Shown one piece after another: positions 41,530-52,634 of a stretch of DNA of 57,769 bases (within the stretch, counting starts at the first letter, position 1; each line of letters opens with the position of its first letter). A model generated the notes under the pieces. That model ran no database searches and was not told the origin of the DNA. It saw nothing but the letters and a program-made list of their open reading frames with translations. The translations under genes and the position numbers were made by a program. This DNA is from Prorocentrum cordatum. Its lineage: Eukaryota; Sar; Dinophyceae; Prorocentrales; Prorocentraceae. The stretch is from the NCBI GenBank assembly GCA_963575745.1, contig CAUYUJ010005649.1, forward strand, positions 1 to 57,769, read 5' to 3'.

Positions 41530-42012
41530 GACAATAACGATGACGATAACGATGACGATGACGGTGCTGATGATGCTGATGTTGGATGGTCATGATAGTG
41601 TTGATGGCAGTGATGATCATGATCATGATGGTGATGATGATGATGGTGATGATGGTGATGATGGTCGTTCCCATAAGGATGGTGATGCTGCTGATGCTGA
41701 TAGCGATGATGATGAAGATGACGATGGCAACGGCAATGATGGAGATGATGAACAAGACAATTAATATGAGACTGACTAATGAAGATGACGACGACGATCA
41801 TGAGGATGATGATGATGACGATGACGGTGACGATGGTGGTGATGATAATAACGATGATGAGGACGACGAGGAACATGAGCATTTGGGGACGAAAAGCGGA
41901 TGGTCTTACGACAAGTCCTTATTTGCAGTCAACGCTGAAATGGAAAAAGATGTGCCACAAACCATGGTCGCCATGGGCTGACCAGCACCGTAGTCCCCTC
42001 GTCCACTTTGCA

Positions 42013-42233
42013 GGGTCATAATGTGTGAGGAAGTCGCTGGCAAAACGGAGCTTTTGAGCTGCTAACTTCTGAAGCGGCCTCAGGCGAAACTGCCTGTGTG
42101 TCATAAGTTGTAAGGAAGTCTCAGGCGAAACGGCTTCTGTGGCCATGAATTGTGAAGCATCTCAAGCGAACAGCTTCTGCGGTCACGAAGAATAAAGAAA
42201 TCTCAAAGGAAACGGCTTCCGCGGTACTAGTCC
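42013..42233 (+). repeat. AGGAAGTCTCAGGCGAAACGG array (contig C)
   Basis: Equivalent of 24320-24540. Confidence 0.7.
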
Positions 42234-42289
42234 GACCAGCCCACTGCGCGTAGGTGGTCTAAGGGTGCTTTATCCTCTTCCAAAACCCT

Positions 42290-42312
42290 TTTTTTCCCCG
42301 TCGGGGAAAAAA
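42290..42312. other. Perfect hairpin (contig C)
   Basis: Equivalent of 24597-24619, same 11 bp arms. Confidence 0.7.
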
Positions 42313-42392
42313 TATCACTGCTTCTTACTGATAAGCACCCCCTCCCCCATCCGACCAGCAGCCAATCTGGACCCATAAGGGCACCCATGACA

Positions 42393-43038
42393 ACACCCCC
42401 CCACCATCCCCTTCAAAAAGCCATAGTAAGTGCACTTTGCCTCCAAATCTGGAGCGTGTGCGGGCGCCCCGCGACCACTTCACATTAGCTTTTGGCATGG
42501 ACGGTAAGGTTGCTGGCATAGTGCTTGATGCGCGCAGGCCAACATACCCCAATCATCCCTTGCAAAAACAATGCTAAAATCCGGATCATGCTCGGACGCC
42601 CCGCGATCAGTTTGCACTGGCTGTTGACAGGGACGGCGGTGGGGGCAGCGTATCACCTGCTGCGTGCAACGCCAACACCCCCCAACAATCCCTGCCAAAA
42701 CACTGTACAACGTGCACCTTGCACCAAGATCTGGATCATGCACGGACGCCCGGCGCTCGCAGTGCATTGATCTTTGACATGGACGGCGGGGGGGCCAGCA
42801 CAGTGCCTGCTGCGTGTGGGCCCACCATCCCTCTCAAAAGAGCAAACAAAAAGTCATGCGCCAAGGACGGCAAGGGGGGGGGGCACGCTGCCTCCTGGGC
42901 GCAGGCCCGCCGCCCCCGTCAAAATATACATTCAGAGCGATCGTGGGCCGTACACCCGCACACAACGAACCCAACGTCACCGTGCGATGGCTTTTGACGG
43001 GAACGGTGGGAGGGTCGACATATTGCCCAATGCTACGC
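42393..43038 (+). repeat. Tandem repeat of about 145 bp (contig C)
   Basis: Equivalent of 24700-25345. Confidence 0.7.
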
Positions 43039-43182
43039 ACCTGGTGCGCGTGTCGCAGCTAGCATGTGCGGCGCACCTCGGCTGCAGCCTGCACTGGTTC
43101 CCGATGGTTTCAGATGGCGGCCCCTGTCTGTGCTGAGACCCGGGTGCTACCAAATTGGGAGGGCGGGTGGGAATGAGAGAGA

Positions 43183-43768
43183 CGGCTTGTTGCTTGTGGG
43201 TAGCTTGACCCCTCCTTCTACCCCCTCCCAGGGGTCCTGGTGGGAGGTGGACGGAGGTGTCAGGGGGTCCTTCTGCGCCCAAGATGGGTCCAAGAGGGAC
43301 TCCGATGCTCAAAGATGGCCTCCAAGATGGCTCAAGATAGCCGAAGATTGTTCAAGATAGCTTCCGATGTACCTCCAAGAGATCTCCACATGGCCACAAG
43401 ACTGCTCCAAGTGCTCTCGGAACCACCCATGGATCCCTCTAGGAGTCCGAAATCCTGCAAAGGCTTGATGAAAATCAATAAACTTGCCTTCTCGCCTTTT
43501 CGTGTCCGATGGGGGTTCTCATGCATCATGATGGCTAAGGATGCCCCAAAGATGGCCCAAAGACGGTCCAATAGAGCTCCAGGAAGGGCCGCGAGGCCCC
43601 GCGGGCGGCCCCAAGAGCGCCCAAAAGAGTGCCCCAAGAACGCCTCAAGAGGGCCCCAAGAGACGGTGTTGATGGATCTTGAAGGGGGGGCTAGGAGGTG
43701 CCTAGATGAGGGACCCCCCCCCCTTGGCCTCCAAGATGGCCCCGAGAGGCTCTCCAGAAGAAATTGTG
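43183..43768 (+). repeat. CAAGA-array element, copy 4 (contig C)
   Basis: Equivalent of 25490-26075. Confidence 0.8.
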
Positions 43769-44283
43769 AAGGAGTCTCAAGCGAAACGAAACAGCCTCTG
43801 TGGTCCTACATTGTGACGAGATCTCAGGCGACACGTCGAATCCAGGAGTTCAGTATCCTACCTATATTCGTCCCTCCTGTGGCCCTAAATTGCCCCCCCC
43901 CCAAAAAATATGCGAAACCGCGAATCTGGGAGTCTGGTATCTCTCCACGTCCCCCCTGTGCCTGGCATAAAGAAAGGGGGGGACGAAGACGAAGATGAAG
44001 ACGACGAAGCCGACGACGACGACGATGATGACAACGACGACAACGACGACGGCAACGACGGCAACGAAGACAATTACCAGACGCGAGACAACCCCCTGGA
44101 CTGGCAGCGGACCTTGACGTCGGGGAGCGGCGCCTTGGTGGTAGCCTCCTCCTCGGGCATGGCTGCAGGCCTGCCAGAGGGCACGCGGAGAAAGAGAGAG
44201 AGAGAGAGAGACACGAAAAAAGGAGAGATAGAGAGAGAGGGAAAGAAGGGGGACAAAAACTCAATACGCATATGTGTATATAT

Positions 44284-44543
<260 letters not shown>

Positions 44544-44878
44544 GACTGTTCGCTCTTACTTGCCCGCGTCATTCAAAACGAGTTCCCCACACCCTCGATA
44601 CCCGCCCGGTTCGTCTTCGATGACACCCTCTTTGGGTGGAGTATTTCTCTTTGCGGGGGGCGGCGGGCTTAGACAGGCGGGCAAACCTGAACGGGCGGAC
44701 ATTCCTTCGTGGGCGTACATGTGCCCGCCATTGGAATTGGTGTGGGCCCTGCAGAAAGAGGAGGGGAGAACGAGGGAGAGTGGGAGGAAGGGAGGGGGAG
44801 GGACGAAGGAAGAGGGAAAACGCCAGGAGAGAAGGAGCGAAGAGGGGGGCGGTTGATTTGAGGCAGAGAGAGAGGGGG

Positions 44879-44886
44879 AAAAAAAA
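44879..44886 (+). repeat. A8, site of the long poly(A) in contig B
   Basis: GGGGG-A8-GAGAGGTAG stands where contig B has about 410 nt of A-rich sequence between the same flanks. Confidence 0.9.
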
Positions 44887-45118
44887 GAGAGGTAGAGAAA
44901 GAGAGAGAGAGAGAGGGGAGAGAAAGAGAGAGAGAAAGAAAGAAAGAAAGAAAGAGGGAGGGAGGAGGCAGGAGAGGGGAGGGAGAAGGGAGGAGGGAGA
45001 GGAGGGAGAGGGGATAGGGCAGAGAAGCAAAAGGATGAGAGAAGAGAGGAGGGAGAGAGAAGGGAGGAGAGGAGGGAGGAGGGAGGAGGGAGAGGGAGGA
45101 GGAGCAGGAAGATAAGAC

Positions 45119-45634
45119 CGTGAGTTCGAGGAAGTCCTAGGCGAAAGCGCCGTTCCTGAAGGAAGTCTCGGGCGGGAGCCCACGACGGGCGGGCGATCCC
45201 CTGACGGGCGGGTCGGGCGGGTGGGACATTCAAGCGGGATGCCTGAGTATGGCGAGAGCGCGATTACTAATTAAATTGTAACGGCGTCCTTGGCGCAGCA
45301 TGTTTCCTGAGCGTCGAGCGATTTCTGAATAAATCGCATGGAAGTCAAAGCCGAGAGCGCAATTCCTGAATAAAAAGTGCAGGGTTCTCTGGCGGGAACG
45401 GGGGGCCTTAATTAAATTGCGAGGAAGTCTTGATTCAATTGCGAGGAAGTCTCAAGCGGGCGCGCCGTTCCCGAGTAAATTGTGAGGACGTCTCAGATGG
45501 GAGCGAAGGTCCTGACTAAATTGCGAGGAAGTCACACGCGGGAGCGCCGATCCTGAGTAAATTGTAAGGAAGTCTCAGGAGCGGGGGTCCTGAGTAAATT
45601 TGGAGGAAGCCTAAGGAGGGAGCCTTTGTTGTTG
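45119..45634 (+). repeat. AAATTGCGAGGAAGTCTCAGG array (contig C)
   Basis: Equivalent of 27830-28345. Confidence 0.75.
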
Positions 45635-45948
45635 CAATCCGGGGGGCCAGGGGCCCAGTTTGAGCACCAAGACTGTCCCTGTCAGAAAACAAGGTGCGAA
45701 CGTCGAGGGGCACACTTTGATTGAGAAAAAAACAGTATGCACTGGTGAGGGGGGATCAACAATAATTGTTCTTCAGAAATGATAGTTTAACAATAACAAA
45801 CAAGCAAAACAATTGGAAAGACGACTGGGGAAAGAGGAGGAAGTTCCCTCGCTCATCGAGTGCTCTCTTGACAATGGGATGGCCGCACACCAAGCCAGGA
45901 TCGAGGCGACACACATCATGGGCGTTGGCCGACTGGTTTCTTCTGCAC

Positions 45949-46119
45949 TCACTCGATCTTGAAGTCCGGCAACCTGAATTCTGCGCCAGAGGCTCCTGGC
46001 AGCGTGAATCGCGAGCACTGGTCGGAGGAAGAGGAGGAGAAATTGGACGAGGAGGACGACGACGAGGACGAGGCTGCCAGGCTCTTGCTGCACTCCGCGG
46101 GCCTCCCGAGGCCTTGAGA
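45949..46119 (-). CDS. Ambiguous possible exon (contig C)
   Basis: Equivalent of 28660-28830: a Ser-rich minus frame ending FKIE, or an acidic plus frame ending ARLLLHSAGLPRP. Strand undecided. Confidence 0.25.
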   Translation of the reverse strand, partial: SQGLGRPAECSKSLAASSSSSSSSSNFSSSSSDQCSRFTLPGASGAEFRLPDFKIE

Positions 46120-46218
46120 TATTGAGGCCCCCCGAGGCCTCTGGAGCCCTGGCGGCCTCCAGAGGACCTCCAGAAAAACCTCCGCGAACCTTCGGAGGCC
46201 TGAGGGGCCCGAGCCCTC

Positions 46219-46613
46219 CTCCTCCCCCTCCCCCTCCCCCTCCTCCTCCTCCTCCTCCTCCCCTCCCCCTCCCCCTCCCCCTCCCCCTCCCCTCCCCCCT
46301 CCCCCTCCCCCCCCCTCCTCCTCCTCCTCCTTCCTCCACCTCCTCCTCCTCCTCCTCCTCCTCCTCCTCCTCATCCTCCTCCTCCTGTTCCCCTCTCCTC
46401 CCCCCCTCCCCTCCCTCCTCCTCCTCCTCCTCCTCCTCCTCCTCCTCTCCTCCTCCTCCCCTCCTCCTCCTCCTCCTCATACTTCTCCTCCTCCTCCTCC
46501 TCCTCCTCATCATCATCATCATCCTCATTCTCATCCTCATCCTCATCCTCATCCTCATCCTCGCTCCTCCTCCTCCTCCTTCCCCTCCCTCCTCCTCCCC
46601 CGAGCCCGAACGG
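46219..46613 (+). repeat. (TCC)n/(CCCCT)n microsatellite (contig C)
   Basis: Equivalent of 28930-29400 but 76 bp shorter, with a different internal arrangement. Confidence 0.92.
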
Positions 46614-47052
46614 GAGTCCGAGCCCAGACCGAGAGAGAGAGAGAGAAACCCGTGAGGATGGCAAAAAACCGAACGAGACGGCAGGCGAGACGGGGAGGAC
46701 GAAAGCCGAGGGAAGCAAGCAAGCGCAAAGGGCCCCGCAGATGCGGACGGGGGCGCGGAGCGCCAGGCCCCGTGGTCGTGCCCGAGCGGCGTAGTCTGTT
46801 CACGCGCCCGTGCCCGAAAAGTGTGCCCGCCCCGAGGCCGACGTCCTACTCTGGCCACGAGTGTGGCAATGCCGACGGGAATCACCACTCGGGGCGTCCA
46901 AGAACACCCCAAAGCCTTCCAAAACGACACCCAGCGTCCAAAAGCCTCCTCGAGCTTCAATCCTGGAACCTCGACTTTCATCAAGAGGAGCAAGTGGCCC
47001 CCCTAGTGGTGACCCCGTGGCACTGCCCGAACGAGTAGGACCGTTCGGACCG

Positions 47053-47703
47053 CGCTGTTGAATCCCACCAGCTCTCTGGGCGTAGGTGGTCTAACGAAAC
47101 CTGTTCTCTCCTCTTCCACAACTCCCTTCTTCCCCTTCGGGGAGGGGTGTACCCCTCCCCCATACACCTTCCCAAGGGTCTGGATGGGAGGGGGACGGAG
47201 GTGTCATGGATTGTTGTGTTCGCCCAAGATGGTTCCAAGAGAGCCTCCGATGCTCCAAGATGGCCTCCAAGATAACTCAAGATAGCCGAAAAGTATTCAA
47301 AATAGATTCCGACATGCCTCCAAGATGGCCACAAGACGTCTCCAAGTGCTCTCGGAGCCACCCAAGGATACCCCCACCCAAGATTCCAAAATCTCTTGAA
47401 CACGCAATGGAAATCTAACAGTTGTGCCTATTCGCCTTTTCGCGCCCTGTCGGTTTCTGCGGCCTCAAGATGGCCCGATCTTGGCCCAAGAGAGCCCCAA
47501 GAGGGCCCCAAGAGACGGTTATGAGGGCTCTTGAGGTGCAGGCTAGACAAGGGACTCACACCAATTGGCCCCCAAGATGAACCCAAAAGGCACTCCAGAG
47601 TTCCAAAGGGACCCCCAAGAGGGACCCAAGAGGACCCCAAGACACGCGAGGGCCCAAGAGGGTCCCGAGAAAGCCCCAATAAGACCCCAAAAGGAAACCA
47701 AAA
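47053..47703 (+). repeat. CAAGA-array element, copy 5 (contig C)
   Basis: Equivalent of 29840-30490 including the CCCCTTCGGGG hairpin (about 47132-47142). Confidence 0.8.
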
Positions 47704-48407
47704 CGATCAGCTCTCATCGGCAGCGTTTCTGAATGGGTTGGTGGGGATACGCGAAACGGGGAGACTACAGAATCCAGAATTCAAACACATGGCTATGAAG
47801 CACGATCAAACACAAAACCGCTGCGCCAATTGAGAAAGCTGCGCATATCTTGGCGCGAATACGGGAGACAGACAGACACACAAAGGCTAGCAAAGAACGC
47901 ACGAAGCATATTATCACTTACACGTATCTCGATTGGTGATATCCCAAATTCTCGCAGGCTGTGCGCAAACACTGACACCGGCATGCTTCCACCGACTGCT
48001 GTCTCAAAACGACATGTGCAAATGCTTGCCTTCTCGTCGGGAACAAGCCGCAACCTAATGTGGATTGATGTCTAGGACCAACTCTCGAGCCGTCCCTGAT
48101 CCCTCCTGGCGCGCGGCGCATCAATAAGACTACTGCATCGATCGCTCCCTCAGCCATTGCCCAGTTTTGCCTGGCAACTCGTTCTTCGTCTAACAAAACC
48201 ACCAAATCTGAATTGAGGCATTGCCACGGCACTGTGGTGCGTCGCCCATGCTACAAGCTTGCATGGACGCGCGTATCCACGCACTACGATCTACCATTGA
48301 GTTCCGATCGACGAAGCACCCGAACACTACTCGCAGGCGTATGGGACGACCACAAAAATCTCCGAACGACAAAGAAGAGACCAAGGCTGGCAAGAACGAC
48401 ATGATGG

Positions 48408-48573
48408 ATATATAAATTTAGATATACACGCATATATAAACCAACACGCAGCAAAACAAACAAACAAACAAACAATCAATCATACATACATGCATACATA
48501 CATGCATGCATCTATATATATATATATATATATATACATACATACATACATACATACATACATACATACATGT
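48408..48573 (+). repeat. (TA)n and (CATA)n repeats (contig C)
   Basis: Equivalent of 31195-31360. Confidence 0.93.
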
Positions 48574-48652
48574 GTTGGAAACAACAAATTACTCCGACGG
48601 AAGGACCCCACATGATAATATCTTTAGCTTGCATGGGGGTATCCTCCTGCCC

Positions 48653-49226
48653 CTTCCCTTCTCCCACCTACTCTTGCCTCCTCGTTCTCCTCCTGTCTGG
48701 TCCTCCTCCTGCCTCAACCCCTGCCTCTTCCTCCTCTTCTTGCCTCCTCCACCTCCTCCCCCTCCCCCTCGTTATGCTTCCTCCCCCCCATTCCCCCTGC
48801 CCCTCCTGCCTCCTGCCTCCTCCTCCTCCTGCTCTCCCTCTCCCTTCTCCTCCTCCTCCTCCTCATCCCCTGTCCTCCTCCTCTCCCTCTCCCTCATCCG
48901 CTTCCTCCTCCTCCTCCTCCTCCTCCTCCTCCTCCTCCTCCTCCTCCTCCTCCTCGTTTCCATATTCCTTCCCCTCCTCCTCCCCCCCTCCTCCTCCTCC
49001 TCCTCCTCCTCCTGCCTCCTCCTTAGGCCTCCTGCCCCCTCCTGGGGCCTCCTGGGGCCTCCTGGGGCCTCTTGGGGCCTCCTGGAGCCTTCTGGGCCTT
49101 CCGAGGCCTACTGGGGCCTCCTCGGGCATTCCTCCTCCTCCTTTTCCTCCTCGTCCTTCCTCCCCTCAGCCTCTTCCTCTTCCTGCTTTCCTGTCTCGTC
49201 CTGCATCATCCCTCCTCCTTTTCCTG
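48653..49226 (+). repeat. (TCC)n and CCTCCTGGGG repeats (contig C)
   Basis: Equivalent of 31440-32010 with two 3 bp length differences. Confidence 0.9.
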
Positions 49227-49360
49227 GCAATCCTCCTCCTCCTCGTCCTCGCGCGGAACACGACCCAGAGGAAGCGCACGACGTGCGTCCCAGCCGATAC
49301 GCGCCGGAGGACGACCCAGAGGAAGCGCGCGCCGGAGGATGACCCGGAGGAACCACGTGA

Positions 49361-50655
49361 GCTGCGGGACCCATAGGAAGGCTCCCGCCTGACGCGTCCC
49401 CACAATTCACTCACAGACGAGAGTCCCGCTTGATACTTCTTCCAAATTCAGACCTGAGGAGCCCAAAAGTGACGACGGTTACAAGAATCCGATGACCCGC
49501 TCGGATTAGTAACATGATCTGCGGGCCCCATAGGGAGGGGGTTCCCGCTTGAGACTTGCTTGCAATTCACTGACAAACGAGGCTCCCGCTTGATACTTCC
49601 TCCAAATTCAGACCTGAGGAGCCCAAAAGTGACGACAGTTACAGGAATCCGATGACCCGCTTGGATTAGTAACATGATCTGCGGGCCCCATAGGGAGGGG
49701 GCTCCCGCCTGAGACTTCCTCACAATTCACTCACAGACGAGGTTCCCGCTTGATACTTCCTCCAAATTCAGACCTGAGGAGCCCAAAAGTGACGACAGTT
49801 ACAGGAATCCGATGACCCGCTCGGATTAATAACATGATCTGCGGGCCCCATATGGAGGGGGCTCCCGCCTGAGACTTCCTTACAATTCACTCACAGACGA
49901 GGCTCCCGCTTGATACTTCCTTCAAATTCAGACCTGAGGAGCCCAAAAGTGACGACAATTACAGGAATCCGATGACCCGCTCGGATTTATAACATGATCT
50001 GCGGGCCCCATGGGGAGGGGGCTCCCGCCTGAGACTTCCTCACAATTCACTCACAGACGAGGCTCCCGCCTGATACTTCCTCCAAATTCAAGCCTGAGGA
50101 GCCCAAAAGTGACGACAGTTACAGGAATCCGATGACCCGCTCGGATTAGTAACATGATCTGCGGACCCCATAGGGAGGGGGCTCCCGCCTGACGCGTCCT
50201 CACAATTCACTCACAGACGAGGGTCCCGCTTGATACTTCTTCCAAATTCAGACCTGAGGAGCCCAAAAGTGACGACAGTTACAGGAATCCGATGACCCGC
50301 TCGGATTAGTAACATGATCTGCGGGCCCCATAGGGAGGGGGCTCCCGCCTGAGACTTGCTCGCAATTCACTCACAGACGAGGCTCCCGCCTGATACTTCC
50401 TCCAAATTCAAACCTGAGGAGCCCAAAAGTGACGACAGTTACAGGAATCCGATGACCCGCTCGGATTAGTAACATGATTTGCGGGCCCCATAAGGAGGGG
50501 GCTCCCGCCTGAGACTTCCTCGCAATTCACTCACAGACGAAGCTCCCGCTTGATACTTCCTCCAAATTCAGACCTGAGGAGCCCAAAAGTGACGACAGTT
50601 AGAGGAATCCGATGACCCGCTCGGATTAGTAACATGATCTGCGGGCCCCAATGAT
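49361..50655 (+). repeat. 160 bp satellite (contig C, clean)
   Basis: The word GCGGGCCCCA (one or two variants) sits at 49521, 49681, 49841, 50001, 50161, 50321, 50481 and 50641: exactly 160 bp apart. Units are nearly identical. Each includes, in reverse complement, the AGGAAGTCTCAGGCGGGAGC motif of the 27830 array. Confidence 0.95.
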
Positions 50656-51333
50656 CGTTCGATGCCGATGATGGTGAGTGATCGTGCGATGGTGATGGTG
50701 ATGCTGATGGTGATGATGATGATGAGTGGGGAGTGATGGTGATGGTGATGATGATGCGGAGGACGAAGCAAAGAGGAGCAGAGGAGAGGGAGGAGGACGA
50801 GAGATCCTGCGCGGAGGATGCGCAGAGAAAACAAGAACCCCACTTAGGATGTGGGGAACAAGGAATCAGCATGACATCATGTAGCAATAGCAACAAACAA
50901 TTTAACACTGATCGTTCCTACCTGCTCGCGTGCCATTCTAAACCGCCCTATTCGTATTCGATCGTAACCCCATTGGGCGTATATCTTCCTAACCTGCCAC
51001 GCGCGTGTACCGCAACCCCTGAAACAGGAGCATGGGGGACGGATGGAAAAAGGGCAGGGGAAAGGATGGAGTACGAGAGAAAGTAGCACGAGGGGAGCCA
51101 GAGCAAAAAAACACGTGGTAGAACCAGACGGGCAGATCGAGCGGACCGGCGGGTCGGGAAGGCGGGCCCAGGCGACCAAATCGAGAAGGCGGGTTGCTGA
51201 AGCGTAAATCCTGCATGAATCATGGTGGAATCTCGAACGATAACGCGATTCTCAAGTACATGAGTTTTACTAATACATTCGGAGGAAGCAGATTATATAC
51301 ATACACACACACACAGACATACATACATATATC

Positions 51334-51409
51334 CTGGCGAAACACTCAACCATTTGCAATTGTGGGTACCGAAATTGTGGATATCTTCTTCGGTGAAGCT
51401 CCCCAACAC
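51334..51409 (-). repeat. Dispersed 70 bp sequence (contig C)
   Basis: Equivalent of 34150-34225. Confidence 0.55.
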
Positions 51410-51727
51410 CTGCAAATGATAACATGGAAAATGAAGACCTTGTACATGCAAACAATATCCAAAAAAATGATGCCGAAAAAATGTGCCCGAAGAAAACGTA
51501 AATTTGAGCAGCATGTCATCCAATATCAATCGAAATTAATACAGAGCCAGCCCATAAAAATTCAGACATTCTCTGCTCGAACGATGGCAAAAAATCTTGG
51601 TGGGTAAATGTAAGAATTGTGCAAAATGCACACTTGCTTACGCATTTTGTTACAGGAAGAATAAACACGAAATGACAGACTTGGATATTGCGAGAATGAG
51701 AGAGATGCAAAGCATGCTAAACTTCAG

Positions 51728-51766
51728 TTCGTAGCCATTTGGGCTCAAGAGCAATTGCGGTTCAAG
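51728..51766 (+). other. Relict dinoflagellate spliced leader (contig C)
   Basis: Same double relict as 34544-34582, base for base: a 22 nt leader with two differences, then a truncated 16 nt leader with four. Confidence 0.8.
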
Positions 51767-51873
51767 AGCACTTCCGGTTGCTCTAGCTTTGGGCTTGCGC
51801 TCCCCGCGCGTGGCGCTTGTGATTTGTGTGAACTCCGGGCGAAATAAGATTGCACGCGAATCTCAGAATCAAC

Positions 51874-52146
51874 ATGTCGGGCGCATCGCCAGTGCTCGGC
51901 AGCCTCGTGGAGCGTCTGCGTCGCCCACGCTGGGGCCGCCTCGAGACGCTGGCCGGCGTGCGACACTCCCACGCTCGCGGGGAAAGTCAAGGGCCCGCGG
52001 AAGTCCCCCGCTGCTCTCGGGGACCCTGCAGGGCCCGACAGCGGGCCCCCTGGGGCCGCCGTCAAGACGACTCGGGATGGAACGCTTGGTCCCGTGGAAA
52101 GCCCTGGGCTGAAGGGCACCGAGAGTGGGGGCCTGGCTCACCGTAG
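51874..52146 (+). CDS. Hypothetical protein downstream of relict spliced leader (contig C)
   Basis: Equivalent of 34690-34962. ATG 108 nt after the leader relict; N-terminus MSGASPVLGSLVERLRRPRW. A possible GC donor after residue 28 suggests this is only a first exon. Its 3' end faces the 3' end of the RCC1-like gene about 490 bp away. Confidence 0.4.
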   Translation: MSGASPVLGSLVERLRRPRWGRLETLAGVRHSHARGESQGPAEVPRCSRGPCRARQRAPWGRRQDDSGWNAWSRGKPWAEGHREWGPGSP

Positions 52147-52346
52147 GGGGATAGCATCGACCTGGACTCGGCGACGCATCGTGGAGAGATCCGCACTAGG
52201 CCCCGACAGCGAAGCTCCGCGTTCCTGGGCTTAGGGGCAACGAGGGTGGGGACCTGGCTCACCTTAGGGGGATAACATCGACCTGGACTCGGCGACACAT
52301 CGCGGAGAGATCCGCCCTAGGCCCCGATAGCGAAACCCCAGCATCC
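52105..52346 (+). repeat. 121 bp tandem duplication (contig C)
   Basis: Equivalent of 34921-35162. Confidence 0.85.
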
Positions 52347-52634
52347 CGTCGGCGTGGAATGGGCGACTGAAGGTCGATGCATCCCCCCCCTGAGCCTACC
52401 CCCCAAGCGTGTCTTCCGTCGCCTGGCTCGCGGGTCTCCAGCGGCCGTCGGGTACCATCCGGGCACCCTCGGACGCCTCTCGGCTAGGCGCAGCTGCTGG
52501 TACGCATCCCGAGGCTGGAACGTGCCGAGGACCCACAAAAGCATCCCCCCCTCGAGCCTACTTATACCCCCACCTGACGTTACCCCTGGATGACGCCCTG
52601 GGGCCCAAGACGAAGCACGGCGGCGACCCGATGT

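Noticed and set aside
49361-50655. CRISPR-like array
   Set aside because: The whole 160 bp unit is repeated with no short repeat and variable spacer. The context is eukaryotic; this is a satellite.
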